Assembly: GCF_022760925.1 (NCBI RefSeq)
Contig: NZ_JAKTNT010000008.1
Coordinates: forward strand, 33,579-97,578
DNA: 64,000 nucleotides
Direction: 5' to 3'
DNA from: Thermus hydrothermalis
GTDB taxonomy: Bacteria; Deinococcota; Deinococci; Deinococcales; Thermaceae
The notes below the pieces were generated by a model, which saw only the letters and a list, made by a program, of their open reading frames with translations, was not told the DNA's origin and searched no databases. Numbering within the stretch: position 1 is the first letter of the stretch; every line of letters begins with the position of its first letter. Shown here piece after piece: positions 1 to 9,005 of this stretch. The position numbers and the translations under genes are program-made.

Positions 1-351
1 CTTGCGCTCCGCCTCGGGGATGCCCAGGCGCTCGTAGGTCTTGCGGATCTCCTCCGGGATCTCCTCCCAGCTCTTGGCGTCCCGCACCTCGGTGGGCTTC
101 ACGTAGTAGACGAGGTTGTCCAGGTCCAGGCCGGAAAGGTCCGGGCCCCAGGTGGGCATGGGCTTCTTCTGGAAAATCTCCAGAGCCCGCAGGCGGAACT
201 TAAGCATCCACTCGGGCTCGCCCTTGTGGTAGCTGATGGCCTCAATGACCCGGCGGCTAAGCCCCCGCTCGGCCACGTAGACCGGCTTGACCTCGTCAAT
301 GAAATGGTATTTGTACTCTTCGCCCAGGGTTCTAAGGTCAACCTGGCTCAT
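1..351 (-). CDS. sufB: SufB, Fe-S cluster assembly scaffold (N-terminal part, runs off the window)
   Basis: The first 117 codons are present; the rest lies beyond base 1. The translation begins [20 protein letters not shown] and continues with a typical SufB N-terminal region ([20 protein letters not shown]). SufB is the scaffold of the SufBC2D complex, on which [Fe-S] clusters are built in the cytoplasm using SufC ATP hydrolysis. Its ATG at 349-351 overlaps the sufC stop (ATGA), so the two genes are translationally coupled. sufD would be expected just outside the window, which I cannot see. Identification rests on the family-like N-terminus and the sufC neighbour. Confidence 0.93.
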   Translation of the reverse strand, partial: MSQVDLRTLGEEYKYHFIDEVKPVYVAERGLSRRVIEAISYHKGEPEWMLKFRLRALEIFQKKPMPTWGPDLSGLDLDNLVYYVKPTEVRDAKSWEEIPEEIRKTYERLGIPEAERK

Positions 352-1100
352 ACGCCCTCCTTTACCCGTTCCCGCAGCCACTCGTAGCCCTTGGCCTCCA
401 ACTCCAAGGCCAGCTCGGGGCCGCCTTCCGCCACCACCCGGCCGTCCATCATCACGTGGACCCGGTCGGGGACGATGTAGTTGAGGAGGCGCTGGTAGTG
501 GGTGATGACCAAGGCCCCGAAGTTGGGCCCCCGCATGGCGTTCACGCCCCGGGCCACCACCTTGAGGGCGTCTATGTCCAGCCCGGAGTCCGTCTCGTCC
601 AAGACGGCGTAGGTGGGCTCCAGGACCAATAGCTGCAGGATCTCGTTCCGCTTCTTCTCCCCGCCGGAGAAGCCCTCGTTGAGGTAGCGGGAGAGGTAGC
701 TTTCATCCCAGTCCAGAAGCTCCAGGGCCTTCTTCACCTTGCTCCAGAACTCCGCTACCCCCACCTCCCGGCCAAGCCTGGCCTGGAGGGCGAGGCGCAG
801 GAAGTTGGCGATGGTGACCCCGGGGACCTCCACGGGGTACTGGAAGGCCAGGAAGAGCCCCTTGCGGGCCCTTTCGTCGGGGGAAAGCTCCAGGATGCTC
901 TCCCCGTCCAGGAGGATGTCCCCCTTTTCCACGGTGTACTCGGGGTCCCCGGCCAGGATCTTGCCCAGGGTGCTCTTGCCCGCCCCGTTGGGGCCCATGA
1001 GGGCGTGCACCTCCCCTTTGGGGACCACCAGGTTCACGCCCTTTAGGATGGTCTCGCCGTCAACGGAAGCCCAGAGGTCGCGGATTTCTAGCTGGCTCAT
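348..1100 (-). CDS. sufC: SufC, ATPase of the SUF Fe-S assembly complex
   Basis: A soluble ABC ATPase of 250 residues that powers cluster assembly on SufB/SufD. Visible motifs are Walker [10 protein letters not shown] (about 36-44), the SufC-type signature SGGEKKRNE (145-153) and Walker B followed by the D-loop, [12 protein letters not shown] (164-175). The ETDSGLD form is characteristic of SufC rather than of transporter ATPases. I chose the ATG at 1100 ([10 protein letters not shown]); an in-frame upstream start at 1115 would add five residues. It is the first gene of a sufC-sufB operon, with a palindromic operator and a -10 box just upstream. Confidence 0.96.
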   Translation of the reverse strand: MSQLEIRDLWASVDGETILKGVNLVVPKGEVHALMGPNGAGKSTLGKILAGDPEYTVEKGDILLDGESILELSPDERARKGLFLAFQYPVEVPGVTIANFLRLALQARLGREVGVAEFWSKVKKALELLDWDESYLSRYLNEGFSGGEKKRNEILQLLVLEPTYAVLDETDSGLDIDALKVVARGVNAMRGPNFGALVITHYQRLLNYIVPDRVHVMMDGRVVAEGGPELALELEAKGYEWLRERVKEGV

Positions 1101-1130
1101 GCTTTTGCCTCCCAAAGGCCGGGCCGCACC

Positions 1131-1161
1131 CTTACTGCGACCCGTTCGCAGTAAGAGTATA
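1131..1161 (-). promoter_or_regulatory. suf operon -10 box with adjoining perfect palindromic operator
   Basis: A perfect 10-bp inverted repeat, CTTACTGCGA and TCGCAGTAAG with a 5-bp centre, occupies 1131-1155. A TATACT -10 box on the minus strand (1156-1161) abuts it. The palindrome would cover the transcription start, as expected for a repressor operator. A second TATACT lies 17 bp further upstream (1179-1184). A SUF regulator of the Rrf2/IscR or SufR type is the natural candidate, but that identity is inference. Confidence 0.7.
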
Positions 1162-1189
1162 GCCCCTTCGCCTCCAAAAGTATAGTGAT

Positions 1190-3952
1190 TTAGTCGGGAT
1201 TTGCCAGGTGGAAGCCCAGGGCCTCAGGCAGGGCCAAGGGGCCTGGGGCGAGGCGGGCCTCCAACTCCGGGCAGAAGCGGCCCAGGGCGCGGCCCAGTTG
1301 GAAGCGGAAGGGCTCGGGTAGCCTCCCCTGGCGGGCCTCCTCGAGCTTCTGCCAGGCGGCCTCCTTCTCCCCCAGGCCCAGGAGGGCTAGCACCTCCACC
1401 GCCCGGGCCTGGGCCAAAAGGCCAGGATCCTCCAAGGGAGGAAGGGCCACGATCTGGGCTAGGGCCTCTCCATAGCCTCCGCCCCGGGCCAGGGCCTCGG
1501 CGTAGCCCAGGCGGGCCTGGGCGCGGAGGTAGGGGTTTTCCAGGGCCAAGAAGGGCTTGAGCATGAGGGCGCCTTCCTCGGGGGGGAGGAGGAGGGCCAG
1601 GAGGCTTGCCGTATCCAAGCGCAAGGCGGTGTAGCGGTCCGTGGCCTCTTCGGGGATTTCCCGAAGGAGGTCTTGGAGGAGGCGGAAAGCGGTGGGGGCG
1701 GATAGCCCCCCCAGGAAGGGCGCGCGGTAGGGCTGGCCTGCCTCCAGGAGGAGGTAGGCAGCTCCCAGGCGAAAAAGGGTGCGTAGGTGGCGGTAGCGCG
1801 CCTCCTTGGGCCTTTCCCGGGTGGCGCGGAAGTAGGTTTCGGCCCGCCGGAGGTAGCCCAAGGCCTCAAAGGCCCGGCCCCGGGCCGCCTCGAGGATCCC
1901 CGCCTCGCTCTCCACCCGGGCCCGGGTGAAGGGGTCCTCCGCCTCCGCCAGGGCCTTTTGGATGGCGGCCTCGGCCTCGCCGTAGCGGCCAAGGCGCCGG
2001 AGGAGGGTGGCGTACCGGGCCCGCACCCGGGCCACCTCGTCCTTGGGGGCCCCCGCTTCCTCCAGAAGCCGAAGCCCTTCCCCCATGCGCTCGTCCGCCT
2101 CCAAGCGCCCGAGGCGCATGAGGAGGTCGCCCATCTGGTAGTGGGCCCGGCCTAGGAGAAGGGGGTCGTGGCCCACCTGGCCCAAGGCGGCTAGGGCCTC
2201 CTCGTAGCGGCCCAGGTCCTTGGCCACCAGGCCCCGCCAAAGCTGCACCCGGTCCCGGAGGAAGGGGGCCACGGGCAGGGCCTCCGCCTCCTCCACCAGG
2301 CTGGCTGCCCTTTCGTAGTCCCCTTTCCAGCGCTCCACCGCTGCCATCACCAAAAGGCCCTCCGCTTGGGCGGTTTCGTCCAGGTGGAGGAGGTCCTCCT
2401 TGGGGGGGAGAAGCTCCTCCGCTTCCCGGTAGAGGGCGGCGTCCGCCTTGGCCTCCGCCCCCTTGATGCGGGCCCAGGTGCGCAAGGTGGGGTTATCCGC
2501 TTGGGAGAGCACCTTAAGGGCTTCCTCCGCCTCGGGGTGGGCGTACTGGCCCAGGACGGCCCGGTAGCGCACCACCACCGCTGCCAGGGCTTCCAGGTCC
2601 TCCTTGGGCCAGGCTTGGGCCTCCTGCCAGAGGCCTGGAAGGAGGGCGAGGCGGGCGGGATCTTCTTGAAGCAGTTCTAAAAGGATTTGGCGCTCCCCCG
2701 CCTTGTGGGCGTGGTAGAGCTTGCGGAAGAGGTTTTCCTTGGGAAAGTATTCCAGGGCCAGGCGGTGGAGCTCCTTGGGCGCCTCCTCGGGGAGGAGGGT
2801 GCGCAGGGAGGGGCGCACCAAGCCTTCCCCTACCCAGTCCAAAAGGGCCCTTTCCGCCTGGGAAAGCTTTTCCAGGGAGCGGCCCAGGGCCTTTTCCAAA
2901 AGTTCTAGGGGGAAGGCGGGGTCGGCCTCGGGGCTGAAGGCGGAGAGGGCCTGGAGGAGAGGCCTCAGGGTGGGGTCGTCCTGGAGAGGGGTTTTGGGGT
3001 CGTGCTTGGCGGCTTCCAGGAGGACGAGCCGGGAAAGCTCCCCGAAGTTGCGGCCCGCCTGGTTCACCAGGGCCTCGAGGCGCTCGGGGGGCAGGTGGGG
3101 AAGCCTCTCCCGCACGAAACGCCTGGCCTCCTCCCGGCTCGGCGGGGAAAGGGGTTGGTAGGGGAGGGTGGGGGGAGGTTCGGAAAGGGCGGCTAGGTAG
3201 GGGATCTGCAGGGCCTTTAGAAAGGGCTCAAGCCAGGCCGCCAGGCTCCGCTTGCTTCCGTCTGGGCCCCGTAAGGGGAGGCCCTCCAAGGTGCCTTCGG
3301 CCTCGGCCCGGAGGAGCAGGGGGCGGCCTTTGCCGTTCAGGGCCCGTGCCAGGAGGGTGAGGACCTCTTGGGCCAAGGCTCCTTGGAGGATGTAGGGCTG
3401 GGTGGGGGAAAGCTGGGCCAAAAGCCCCCGCACCTCCTCCCCTACCCCCAGGGTTTCCGCCAAGGGGACCAGGGCCTGGGCCAGCTCGCCCCCTAGGTTG
3501 AGGAGCATGGGTTCCTTGCCCGGCAAGGCGGAAAGGGCCCGGGCCAGGGCGGAAAGGAGCACCCCCTTGCCCGTGGCCGGGCCTCCCACCACCACCATCT
3601 GCGGCCTGCCTCCCGCCTCCAGCTCCTTGAGGAAGCGGCGGAAGATGCGCCGCTTGTCCCGGCCCAGAGCCTTGCGGGCGCTTTCCAAGAAGAGCTCCGC
3701 CGGGGGAGGTGGGGGGGTGAGGCCCGCCTCCCGGTAGAGGTCGGCGATGACCCCGTAGAGGCGCTCCTTCTCCTCAGGGCTTCCCAGGTCCTTGTAGAGG
3801 ATGTTGCGCACGGTGCCGGCCCGGCCGCCCCGCTCGCTCATGAGGGCTTCCAGCCAGCGCAAGGAACCCCGCTTGCCCCGGTGGTCCCGGCCCCGGAGGT
3901 GGGGCCTTAGCTCCTCCAGGTAGCGGAGCCAGGGTGTAGGTGCCTCGGCCAT
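1190..3952 (-). CDS. Large P-loop protein with long C-terminal helical-repeat (TPR-like) region, function unknown
   Basis: A 920-residue protein. Residues 1-78 form a basic, helical N-terminal domain. A proline run (79-84) leads to a P-loop-like motif, GGPATGKGV, near 123-131. Here the usual Ser/Thr after GK is Gly, so nucleotide binding may be altered or lost. Residues about 270-320 resemble the helical lid of STAND/AAA ATPases. From about 440 to the end the sequence is alpha-helical repeats of TPR type, rich in Leu, Ala and Glu. The architecture recalls STAND regulators or scaffolds (MalT-like), but I see no recognisable DNA-binding domain. It ends 90 bp before sufC on the same strand. The likely promoter lies just upstream (TTGTAA, 18 bp, TAAGAT), putting the RNA start very near the ATG. 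No family name can be given with confidence. Confidence 0.75.
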   Translation of the reverse strand: MAEAPTPWLRYLEELRPHLRGRDHRGKRGSLRWLEALMSERGGRAGTVRNILYKDLGSPEEKERLYGVIADLYREAGLTPPPPPAELFLESARKALGRDKRRIFRRFLKELEAGGRPQMVVVGGPATGKGVLLSALARALSALPGKEPMLLNLGGELAQALVPLAETLGVGEEVRGLLAQLSPTQPYILQGALAQEVLTLLARALNGKGRPLLLRAEAEGTLEGLPLRGPDGSKRSLAAWLEPFLKALQIPYLAALSEPPPTLPYQPLSPPSREEARRFVRERLPHLPPERLEALVNQAGRNFGELSRLVLLEAAKHDPKTPLQDDPTLRPLLQALSAFSPEADPAFPLELLEKALGRSLEKLSQAERALLDWVGEGLVRPSLRTLLPEEAPKELHRLALEYFPKENLFRKLYHAHKAGERQILLELLQEDPARLALLPGLWQEAQAWPKEDLEALAAVVVRYRAVLGQYAHPEAEEALKVLSQADNPTLRTWARIKGAEAKADAALYREAEELLPPKEDLLHLDETAQAEGLLVMAAVERWKGDYERAASLVEEAEALPVAPFLRDRVQLWRGLVAKDLGRYEEALAALGQVGHDPLLLGRAHYQMGDLLMRLGRLEADERMGEGLRLLEEAGAPKDEVARVRARYATLLRRLGRYGEAEAAIQKALAEAEDPFTRARVESEAGILEAARGRAFEALGYLRRAETYFRATRERPKEARYRHLRTLFRLGAAYLLLEAGQPYRAPFLGGLSAPTAFRLLQDLLREIPEEATDRYTALRLDTASLLALLLPPEEGALMLKPFLALENPYLRAQARLGYAEALARGGGYGEALAQIVALPPLEDPGLLAQARAVEVLALLGLGEKEAAWQKLEEARQGRLPEPFRFQLGRALGRFCPELEARLAPGPLALPEALGFHLANPD

Positions 3953-4000
3953 AGTATCTACACTATCTTAACTTGGTGTGTCTGTTTTTTACAAGCAAAA

Positions 4001-4021
4001 GCCGCCCCCTTGGGGGGCGGC
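4001..4021 (-). terminator. Rho-independent terminator after isocitrate lyase
   Basis: On the minus strand a GC-rich hairpin (GCCGCCCCCC, AA, GGGGGCGGC) is followed by TTTTGCTTGT. It lies 16 bp beyond the aceA stop and also separates that unit from the P-loop/TPR gene downstream. Confidence 0.75.
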
Positions 4022-4036
4022 CAGGCGAGGCGTCCT

Positions 4037-5353
4037 TTAGTGAACGGGCTCGTTGAACTGGGCCTCCTCCGTGGAGCCCTTGAGGGCCAGGGTGGAGGCT
4101 TCTCCTTGGGTCAGGGCCAGGACCACTTCGTCAAAGTAGCCAGCCCCCACCTCCCGCTGGTGCTTCACGGCGGTGAAGCCCTGGGCCTGGGCCAGGAACT
4201 CCTTCTGCTGGAGCTCCACGAAGGCGGGCATGCCCCGGGCCTTGTACCCCTTGGCCAGCTCCCAGGTGTAGTAGTTCAGGGTGTGCCAGCCGGCCAGGGT
4301 GATGAACTGGAACTTGTAGCCCATCTCCCCCAGTTCCCGGTTGAACTTGGCGATGGTCTCGTCGTCCAGGAACTTCTTCCAGTTGAAGGAGGGAGAGAGG
4401 TTGTAGGCGAGGAGCTTATCCGGGAACTCCCGCTTCACCGCTTCGGCGAACTTGCGGGCTTCTTCCAGGTCGGGCTTGGAGGTTTCCATCCAAAGGACAT
4501 CGGCGTAAGGGGCGTAGGCCAGCGCCCGGGCGATGCACGCCTCAATTCCATTCTTCACCCGGTAGAAGCCCTCGGGGGTGCGCTCGTCCTTGAGGATGAA
4601 GGGCCGGTCCCGCTCGTCAATATCGCTGGTGATGAGGGTGGCGGCCTCGGCGTCGGTGCGGGCGATGATCACCGTGGGCACCCCCATGACGTCCGCCGCC
4701 AGGCGGGCCGCCTGCAGGGTGCGGATGTGGTGGGAGGTGGGCACCAGGACCTTGCCCCCCAGGTGGCCGCACTTCTTCTCCGAGGCCAGCTGGTCCTCGT
4801 AGTGGATGCCGGCGGCCCCCGCCTCAATCATGGCTTTGGTGAGCTCAAAGACGTTGAGGGCACCGCCAAAGCCCGCCTCGGCGTCGGCCACGATGGGCAC
4901 GTACCAGTCCCGGGTCACCTTGCCCTCGGACCGCTCAATCTGGTCGGCCCGCATGAGGGCGTTGTTGATGCGCTTCACGATCTGGGGCACGGAGTTGTAG
5001 GGGTAGAGGGACTGGTCGGGGTAGGTCTGCCAGGCCAGGTTGGCGTCCGCCGCCACCTGCCAGCCGGAGAGGTAGATGGCCTCGAGGCCCGCCCGCACCA
5101 TCTGCACCGCCATGGCCCCGGTGTAGGCGCCGAAGGTGTGGACGTAGGGGCGTTCGTGGAGGAGCCGCCAGAGCTTCTCCGCCCCCCGTTTGGCCAGGGT
5201 GTACTCTATGGGGATACTGGGCCTAAGGCGCACCACGTCCTCGGGCCGGTAGTCCCGCTTCACGCCCTTCCAACGGGGGTTCGTCTCCCACTCCCGCCTG
5301 AGGGCCTCCGCCTCTTCCCGCATCTCCGGGGTCAGCATGCCGAGGGGTTCCAC
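4037..5353 (-). CDS. aceA: Isocitrate lyase
   Basis: Cleaves isocitrate to glyoxylate and succinate, the first step of the glyoxylate shunt, allowing growth on acetate or fatty acids. The 438-residue length fits bacterial isocitrate lyase. The active-site signature KKCGH is at 193-197, and [10 protein letters not shown] (155-164), which carries a metal-binding Asp, is intact. The start is a GTG at 5353 preceded by GGAGGTGGAAGC. The upstream region (5354-5460) carries repeated GGTGTA elements that may be operators. It is the last gene of a long minus-strand run and is followed by a clear terminator. Malate synthase is not in the window. Confidence 0.97.
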   Translation of the reverse strand: MEPLGMLTPEMREEAEALRREWETNPRWKGVKRDYRPEDVVRLRPSIPIEYTLAKRGAEKLWRLLHERPYVHTFGAYTGAMAVQMVRAGLEAIYLSGWQVAADANLAWQTYPDQSLYPYNSVPQIVKRINNALMRADQIERSEGKVTRDWYVPIVADAEAGFGGALNVFELTKAMIEAGAAGIHYEDQLASEKKCGHLGGKVLVPTSHHIRTLQAARLAADVMGVPTVIIARTDAEAATLITSDIDERDRPFILKDERTPEGFYRVKNGIEACIARALAYAPYADVLWMETSKPDLEEARKFAEAVKREFPDKLLAYNLSPSFNWKKFLDDETIAKFNRELGEMGYKFQFITLAGWHTLNYYTWELAKGYKARGMPAFVELQQKEFLAQAQGFTAVKHQREVGAGYFDEVVLALTQGEASTLALKGSTEEAQFNEPVH

Positions 5354-5394
5354 GCTTCCACCTCCAAGGGCCAGTCTGGAGCCTGGAGGCGTTT

Positions 5395-5460
5395 CGGTGT
5401 AGTGTGTAAGCCCCGGAGGCCCACACGGGGCTTTGGTGTGAGCCGCCCTTTTCTACACCG
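5395..5460 (-). promoter_or_regulatory. aceA upstream region with repeated GGTGTA elements and a hairpin
   Basis: The 107-bp gap between the flavoprotein gene and aceA holds CGGTGTAG (5395-5402) and its inverse CTACACCG (5453-5460). Between them an 8-bp inverted repeat, AAGCCCCG and CGGGGCTT (5408-5433), could form a hairpin. No convincing -35/-10 pair was found. The hairpin lacks a U-run, so it is at best a weak terminator. Confidence 0.35.
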
Positions 5461-6792
5461 CTAGCGGGCCTGTTGGGCGGCGATGAGGAGGGGGTCCCAG
5501 ACGGGGCTATAGGGAGGGGCGTAGGCCAGGTCCAGGGCCAGGAGGTCCTCCAGGGTGCCCCCTCGGTGGAGGAGGGCGGCGAGGACGTCCACCCGCAGGG
5601 CCCCGTGGCCGTGGGCCACCACCGCCCCGCCGAGGAGCCTATCGGTGCCCTCCTCGTAGACCAGTTCCACCCAAAGGGGGCCGCTTCCCGGGTAGTAGTG
5701 GGCCCCGTCCCGGCTCTGGATGAAGACCTTTTTGGCCCGGTACCCTTCCCTTAGGGCAACCTCTAAGGAAAGTCCCGTGGTGGCCACCGCCAGGCCGAAG
5801 GTCTTGAAGATGGCCGTGCCCACCACCCCGTGGAAGCGGGCCTCCTTGCCGGCGATGACGCTTCCCGCCGTGCGGCCATGCTTGTTGGCCACGTCCCCCA
5901 AGGGGAGCCAGTAGGGGCGCTTGAGGACCTGGTGGAAGCTTTCCGCCACGTCCCCGGCGGCGAAAACCCCCTCCAGGTTGGTGCGCATCCTCTCGTCGGT
6001 GGCGATGGCCCCCGTGGGCCCGAGGGCCACCCCCATGGCCTGGGCCAGGGAGGTATTGGGCCTTACCCCCGTGGCGATGAGGACCAGGTCCGCCGGCACC
6101 ACCCCTTCGGAGGTTTCCACCGCCTCCACCCGGCCCGAGCCCCTGAGGGCCAGGACCCGCACCCCGGTCCAGACCTCCACCCCGTGGCGCTCCAGCTCTC
6201 CCTTGAGGAGCGCCCCCACCTCCTCGTCCCAGTGGGGGAGGGGGCGCTCCTTGGCCTCCAGGAGGGTCACCTCGAGGCCCCGTTTGCGGAAGGCCTCCGC
6301 CACCTCCAGCCCGATGTACCCCGCCCCCAGGATGGCGGCCCGCCTTGCCCCCTCCAGGGCCCTAAGGAGCCTTTCCCCGTCCTCCAGGCTCCTTAGGGTG
6401 TAGACCCCCGCCTGTTCCGTCCCCGGGATGGGGGGGAGGGTGGGCCTCGCCCCCGTGGCCAGGACCAGGTAATCGTAGCGGTCCTGGAAGGTGCGCCCTT
6501 CCCGGTGGTCAAACACCGTGAGGACCCGCTCTTCGGGGTTTATGTCCACCACCTCGTGGTGGGTGTGGACCCAGACCCCCTGCTTGCGGAACTCCTCCGG
6601 GGTGCGGGCGATGAGCTTGGCGAGGCTAGGGATCTCCCCCGAGAGCACGTAGGGCAGGCCGCAGGCCCCGTAGGAGACGAAGCCCGATTTCTCGTAGACC
6701 ACCACCTCGAGGTCCGGGTTTTCCCGCTTGGCCTTGGCGGCGGCGGAAGCACCCCCCGCCACCCCGCCCACCACCACCATGCGCTTGCCCAT
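5461..6792 (-). CDS. CoA-disulfide reductase-type flavoprotein (pyridine nucleotide-disulfide oxidoreductase)
   Basis: A 443-residue FAD- and NAD(P)H-dependent enzyme. An N-terminal FAD site (GGVAGGASAAAKA, 9-21) is followed by a single redox Cys in SYGACGLPY (Cys44), the arrangement of CoA-disulfide reductase and NADH oxidase families. A second GxGxxG (ILGAGYIGLEVAE) binds NAD(P)H, ATGVRPNT and AAGDVAE are family landmarks, and a C-terminal dimerisation domain follows. The likely role is reduction of CoA disulfide, low-molecular-weight disulfides or polysulfide in the cytoplasm. The start at 6792 gives the canonical GKRMVVVGG beginning. It sits in a minus-strand run between an ABC pair and aceA. 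The exact substrate cannot be read from sequence. Confidence 0.87.
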   Translation of the reverse strand: MGKRMVVVGGVAGGASAAAKAKRENPDLEVVVYEKSGFVSYGACGLPYVLSGEIPSLAKLIARTPEEFRKQGVWVHTHHEVVDINPEERVLTVFDHREGRTFQDRYDYLVLATGARPTLPPIPGTEQAGVYTLRSLEDGERLLRALEGARRAAILGAGYIGLEVAEAFRKRGLEVTLLEAKERPLPHWDEEVGALLKGELERHGVEVWTGVRVLALRGSGRVEAVETSEGVVPADLVLIATGVRPNTSLAQAMGVALGPTGAIATDERMRTNLEGVFAAGDVAESFHQVLKRPYWLPLGDVANKHGRTAGSVIAGKEARFHGVVGTAIFKTFGLAVATTGLSLEVALREGYRAKKVFIQSRDGAHYYPGSGPLWVELVYEEGTDRLLGGAVVAHGHGALRVDVLAALLHRGGTLEDLLALDLAYAPPYSPVWDPLLIAAQQAR

Positions 6793-6835
6793 GGGGGGTA
6801 TTTTGCCACAGGGGCCTTGGGCCAAGGGTCCCGGC

Positions 6836-7516
6836 CTAAGGCGCCCTCTGGGGTACCTCCTCCCGCCAAAGCCTTCCCCCCTTCAGGTGGAGGATGCGCT
6901 CCGCCCGGGCGGCGAGCTCCAGGTCGTGGGTCACCAGGATCAGGGTGCGCTCCCGGCCCGCCTGGAAGAGGAGGGCCGCCACCTCTTCCTTGGCCTCGGC
7001 GTCCAGGTTGCCCGTGGGTTCGTCGGCGAAGAGGATGGGGGGGTCCAGGGCCAGGGCCCGGGCCAGGGCCACCCGCTGTTGCTCCCCCCCGGAGAGGCGG
7101 CTTGGCAGGTGGTGGGACCGCTCCCCGAGCCCCACCTGCTCCAGAAGCTCCAGGGCCCGGGCCCGCCGCCTCGAGGGGGGCCAGCCCGCAAGGAGGAGGG
7201 GAAAGGCCACGTTCTCCCAGGCGGTGAGGGTGGGGATGAGGTTCCACTGCTGGAAGACGAAGCCCATATGCTTTAGGCGCATCCCCGCCCGCTCGTCCTC
7301 GGAAAGGCGGTGGAGGGCGGTTTCCCCCAGGTAGACCCCGCCCTCCGTGGGCAGGTCCAGCCCGGCGAGGAGGTTGAGGAGGGTGGTCTTGCCGCTCCCC
7401 GAAGGCCCCACCACCGCCGTGGCCCCTGGGGGAAAGGCGTAGGTGAAGCCCTGGAGGGCCACCACCTCCTTCTCCCCTTGCCGGTAGCGCTTGGTCAGGT
7501 TCTCGGCCCGAAGCAT
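6836..7516 (-). CDS. ABC transporter ATP-binding protein, LolD/MacB type
   Basis: A 226-residue ATPase with Walker A GPSGSGKTT (37-45), Q-loop FVFQQ, signature LSGGEQQ (141-147), Walker B ILFADEP (161-167) and H-loop VTHD. The insert-free LolD/FtsE/MacB pattern and the adjacent FtsX-fold permease indicate a mechanotransmission-type exporter or lipoprotein/peptide efflux system in the inner membrane. The ATG at 7516 overlaps the permease stop by one base (TGATG), so the subunits are co-translated. No MacA-like adaptor gene is adjacent, so the substrate is unknown. Confidence 0.9.
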   Translation of the reverse strand: MLRAENLTKRYRQGEKEVVALQGFTYAFPPGATAVVGPSGSGKTTLLNLLAGLDLPTEGGVYLGETALHRLSEDERAGMRLKHMGFVFQQWNLIPTLTAWENVAFPLLLAGWPPSRRRARALELLEQVGLGERSHHLPSRLSGGEQQRVALARALALDPPILFADEPTGNLDAEAKEEVAALLFQAGRERTLILVTHDLELAARAERILHLKGGRLWREEVPQRAP

Positions 7517-8655
7517 CACACCCTCCCCAGGGCTTCCACCACGGGGATGCGGCTTGCGTGATGGGCGGGCAGGAGCCCGGCCAAGAGCCCCAGGCTCAAG
7601 GCCACCAGGAGGGCGAAAAGGGAGAGCCTGGGCGTCACGGCGGAAAGGGCTAAGCCCACCTCGCTTTGCGTGTAGAGGTTGATGGCCTGGGAAACCGCAC
7701 TCCCCAGGGCGAGCCCCCCTATTCCCCCCAGGAGGGCCAGGAGGAGGGCTTCCAGCACCACCAGGCGGAAGATGAAGCCCCTCTTAGCCCCCAGGGCCCG
7801 CATGACCCCAAACTCCCGGGTGCGCTCGTAGACGGACATCATCACCGTGTTGGCCACCAGAAGGCCGCCCACCACCAAGGCCACCAGGCTGATGCCGAAG
7901 CGCACCAGGTCGCTGATCCTGAGGGCCCGCTCGGCGAAGCGCATCACCTCCCCCGTGGTCTGGGCTTTGAGCCCAGGCACCGCCCGCTCCAAGGCCCGGG
8001 CCACTTCCTCCGCCTTCTGCCCCGGCTTGAGGGCCACGAGGAGGGCGCCCACGTTTTCCGTTCCCAAGACGGCCTGGAGGGCGGCGAGCGGGGCGAAGAC
8101 CAGATTATCCGCTAGCCCCCCGCTTTCCTCCAGAATGCCCTCCACCCGCAAGGTCACCTTGGGGGAGAGGCGCAAGGGGCTTCCCAGGCCAAGCCCGGCC
8201 CGTTTCGCCAACTTGGCCCCCACCACGGCCCCCTCGTCCGAGGGGGTGAGCCGGCCTTCTTTGGCCTTTAGCCCCGGGTATAGGCGGTCCGGGCTCACCC
8301 CTTTGGGAAGGCCTTGAAAGAAGAAGCTCGTTTGCGGGTCAAACCCCCCGCGGGCAAGGAAGAGGGTGGGCACCACCTCCGCCCCCAGGGCCTTGGCCGC
8401 CCTTTCCAAGGCCTGGGCCTGGGCGGGGGTGATTTCCGGGTAAGCGCTAAAGCCCAGGCCCTCGGCCCCTTCCGGCACCACCTGGATGGCGGGGCCTACC
8501 CGGGAAAGCTCTTGGAAAAGGGAGCGCCTCAAGCCCTCGCCAAAGGAGAGAAAGAGGACCATGCTGGCGGTGGCGATGAGGACCCCAAGCAGGGTAAGGA
8601 GGCTCCGCACGGGGCGGGAGAGGAGGTTGCGCAGGACCAGGTGAAGGACTTCCAT
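7516..8655 (-). CDS. ABC transporter permease, MacB/FtsX family
   Basis: A 379-residue membrane protein. An N-terminal segment (about residues 15-40) carries the first helix, followed by a periplasmic MacB-type domain of roughly 200 residues. Three C-terminal helices with the FtsX motif (YERTREFGVMRALGAKRGF between the first two) complete it. It pairs with the downstream ATPase to form a 2+2 MacB-like transporter. The start at 8655 (MEVLHLVLRNLLSRP) is preferred because six further upstream residues look non-conserved. The substrate is undetermined. Confidence 0.88.
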   Translation of the reverse strand: MEVLHLVLRNLLSRPVRSLLTLLGVLIATASMVLFLSFGEGLRRSLFQELSRVGPAIQVVPEGAEGLGFSAYPEITPAQAQALERAAKALGAEVVPTLFLARGGFDPQTSFFFQGLPKGVSPDRLYPGLKAKEGRLTPSDEGAVVGAKLAKRAGLGLGSPLRLSPKVTLRVEGILEESGGLADNLVFAPLAALQAVLGTENVGALLVALKPGQKAEEVARALERAVPGLKAQTTGEVMRFAERALRISDLVRFGISLVALVVGGLLVANTVMMSVYERTREFGVMRALGAKRGFIFRLVVLEALLLALLGGIGGLALGSAVSQAINLYTQSEVGLALSAVTPRLSLFALLVALSLGLLAGLLPAHHASRIPVVEALGRV

Positions 8656-8699
8656 ACCCCTGAGCCTACCCAAAGGAGGCGGGAGGGGGGTGGCGGGGG

Positions 8700-8972
8700 C
8701 TACAGGAGGCGCTCCACGAACCGGGTGTCCACCTCCTCCAGGAAGGCCCGGGGGTTCACCTTCTGCCTCTCGGGGTGGCTATAGTAGGCCTCCTCCGCTT
8801 GGGCGAAGTCCTCGTGGGCCACGAACCAGAGGAAGTCCCGGTCGGATAGCCAATAGGCCCCCAGGATCTCAAAGCCCAGGGCCTTCCGCAAGGGGACGAT
8901 GGTTTCCAAAAAAACCTTTTGGAACGCCTCCTTGGCCCCCTCCTTCAGGCGGTAGCGGCGCATCTGGACCAT
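8700..8972 (-). CDS. Small NIPSNAP-like / dimeric alpha-beta barrel protein
   Basis: A 90-residue protein, MVQMRRYRLKEGAKEAFQKV..., with a beta-alpha-beta pattern and aromatic core (GAYWLSDRDFLWFVAH) typical of NIPSNAP and other dimeric ferredoxin-like barrel proteins. It has no catalytic motif I can name. It has its own probable promoter: TAGACT (8979-8984) lies exactly six bases before the ATG, inside the 3' end of the FAD-linked oxidase gene. The role is unknown; members of this fold act as small-molecule-binding or monooxygenase-like proteins. Confidence 0.65.
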   Translation of the reverse strand: MVQMRRYRLKEGAKEAFQKVFLETIVPLRKALGFEILGAYWLSDRDFLWFVAHEDFAQAEEAYYSHPERQKVNPRAFLEEVDTRFVERLL

Positions 8973-8978
8973 GATTAG

Positions 8979-9005
8979 AGTCTAGACCACCTTGCCCGGG
9001 TTCAA
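8979..9005 (-). promoter_or_regulatory. Leaderless promoter of the NIPSNAP-like gene
   Basis: TTGAAC (9000-9005), a 15-bp spacer and TAGACT (8979-8984) lie on the minus strand, then six bases to the ATG at 8972. Transcription would start at or within a base or two of the start codon. Confidence 0.55.

Noticed and set aside
5408..5433. Hairpin AAGCCCCG / CGGGGCTT as terminator for the CoA-disulfide-reductase-like gene
   Set aside because: The loop is 10 bases and there is no U-run on the minus strand, so I did not call it a terminator.
4010..5464. A 484-codon open frame on the plus strand opposite isocitrate lyase
   Set aside because: The minus-strand frame encodes an unmistakable isocitrate lyase. 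High third-position GC removes stops from the opposite strand and produces such shadows throughout this genome.
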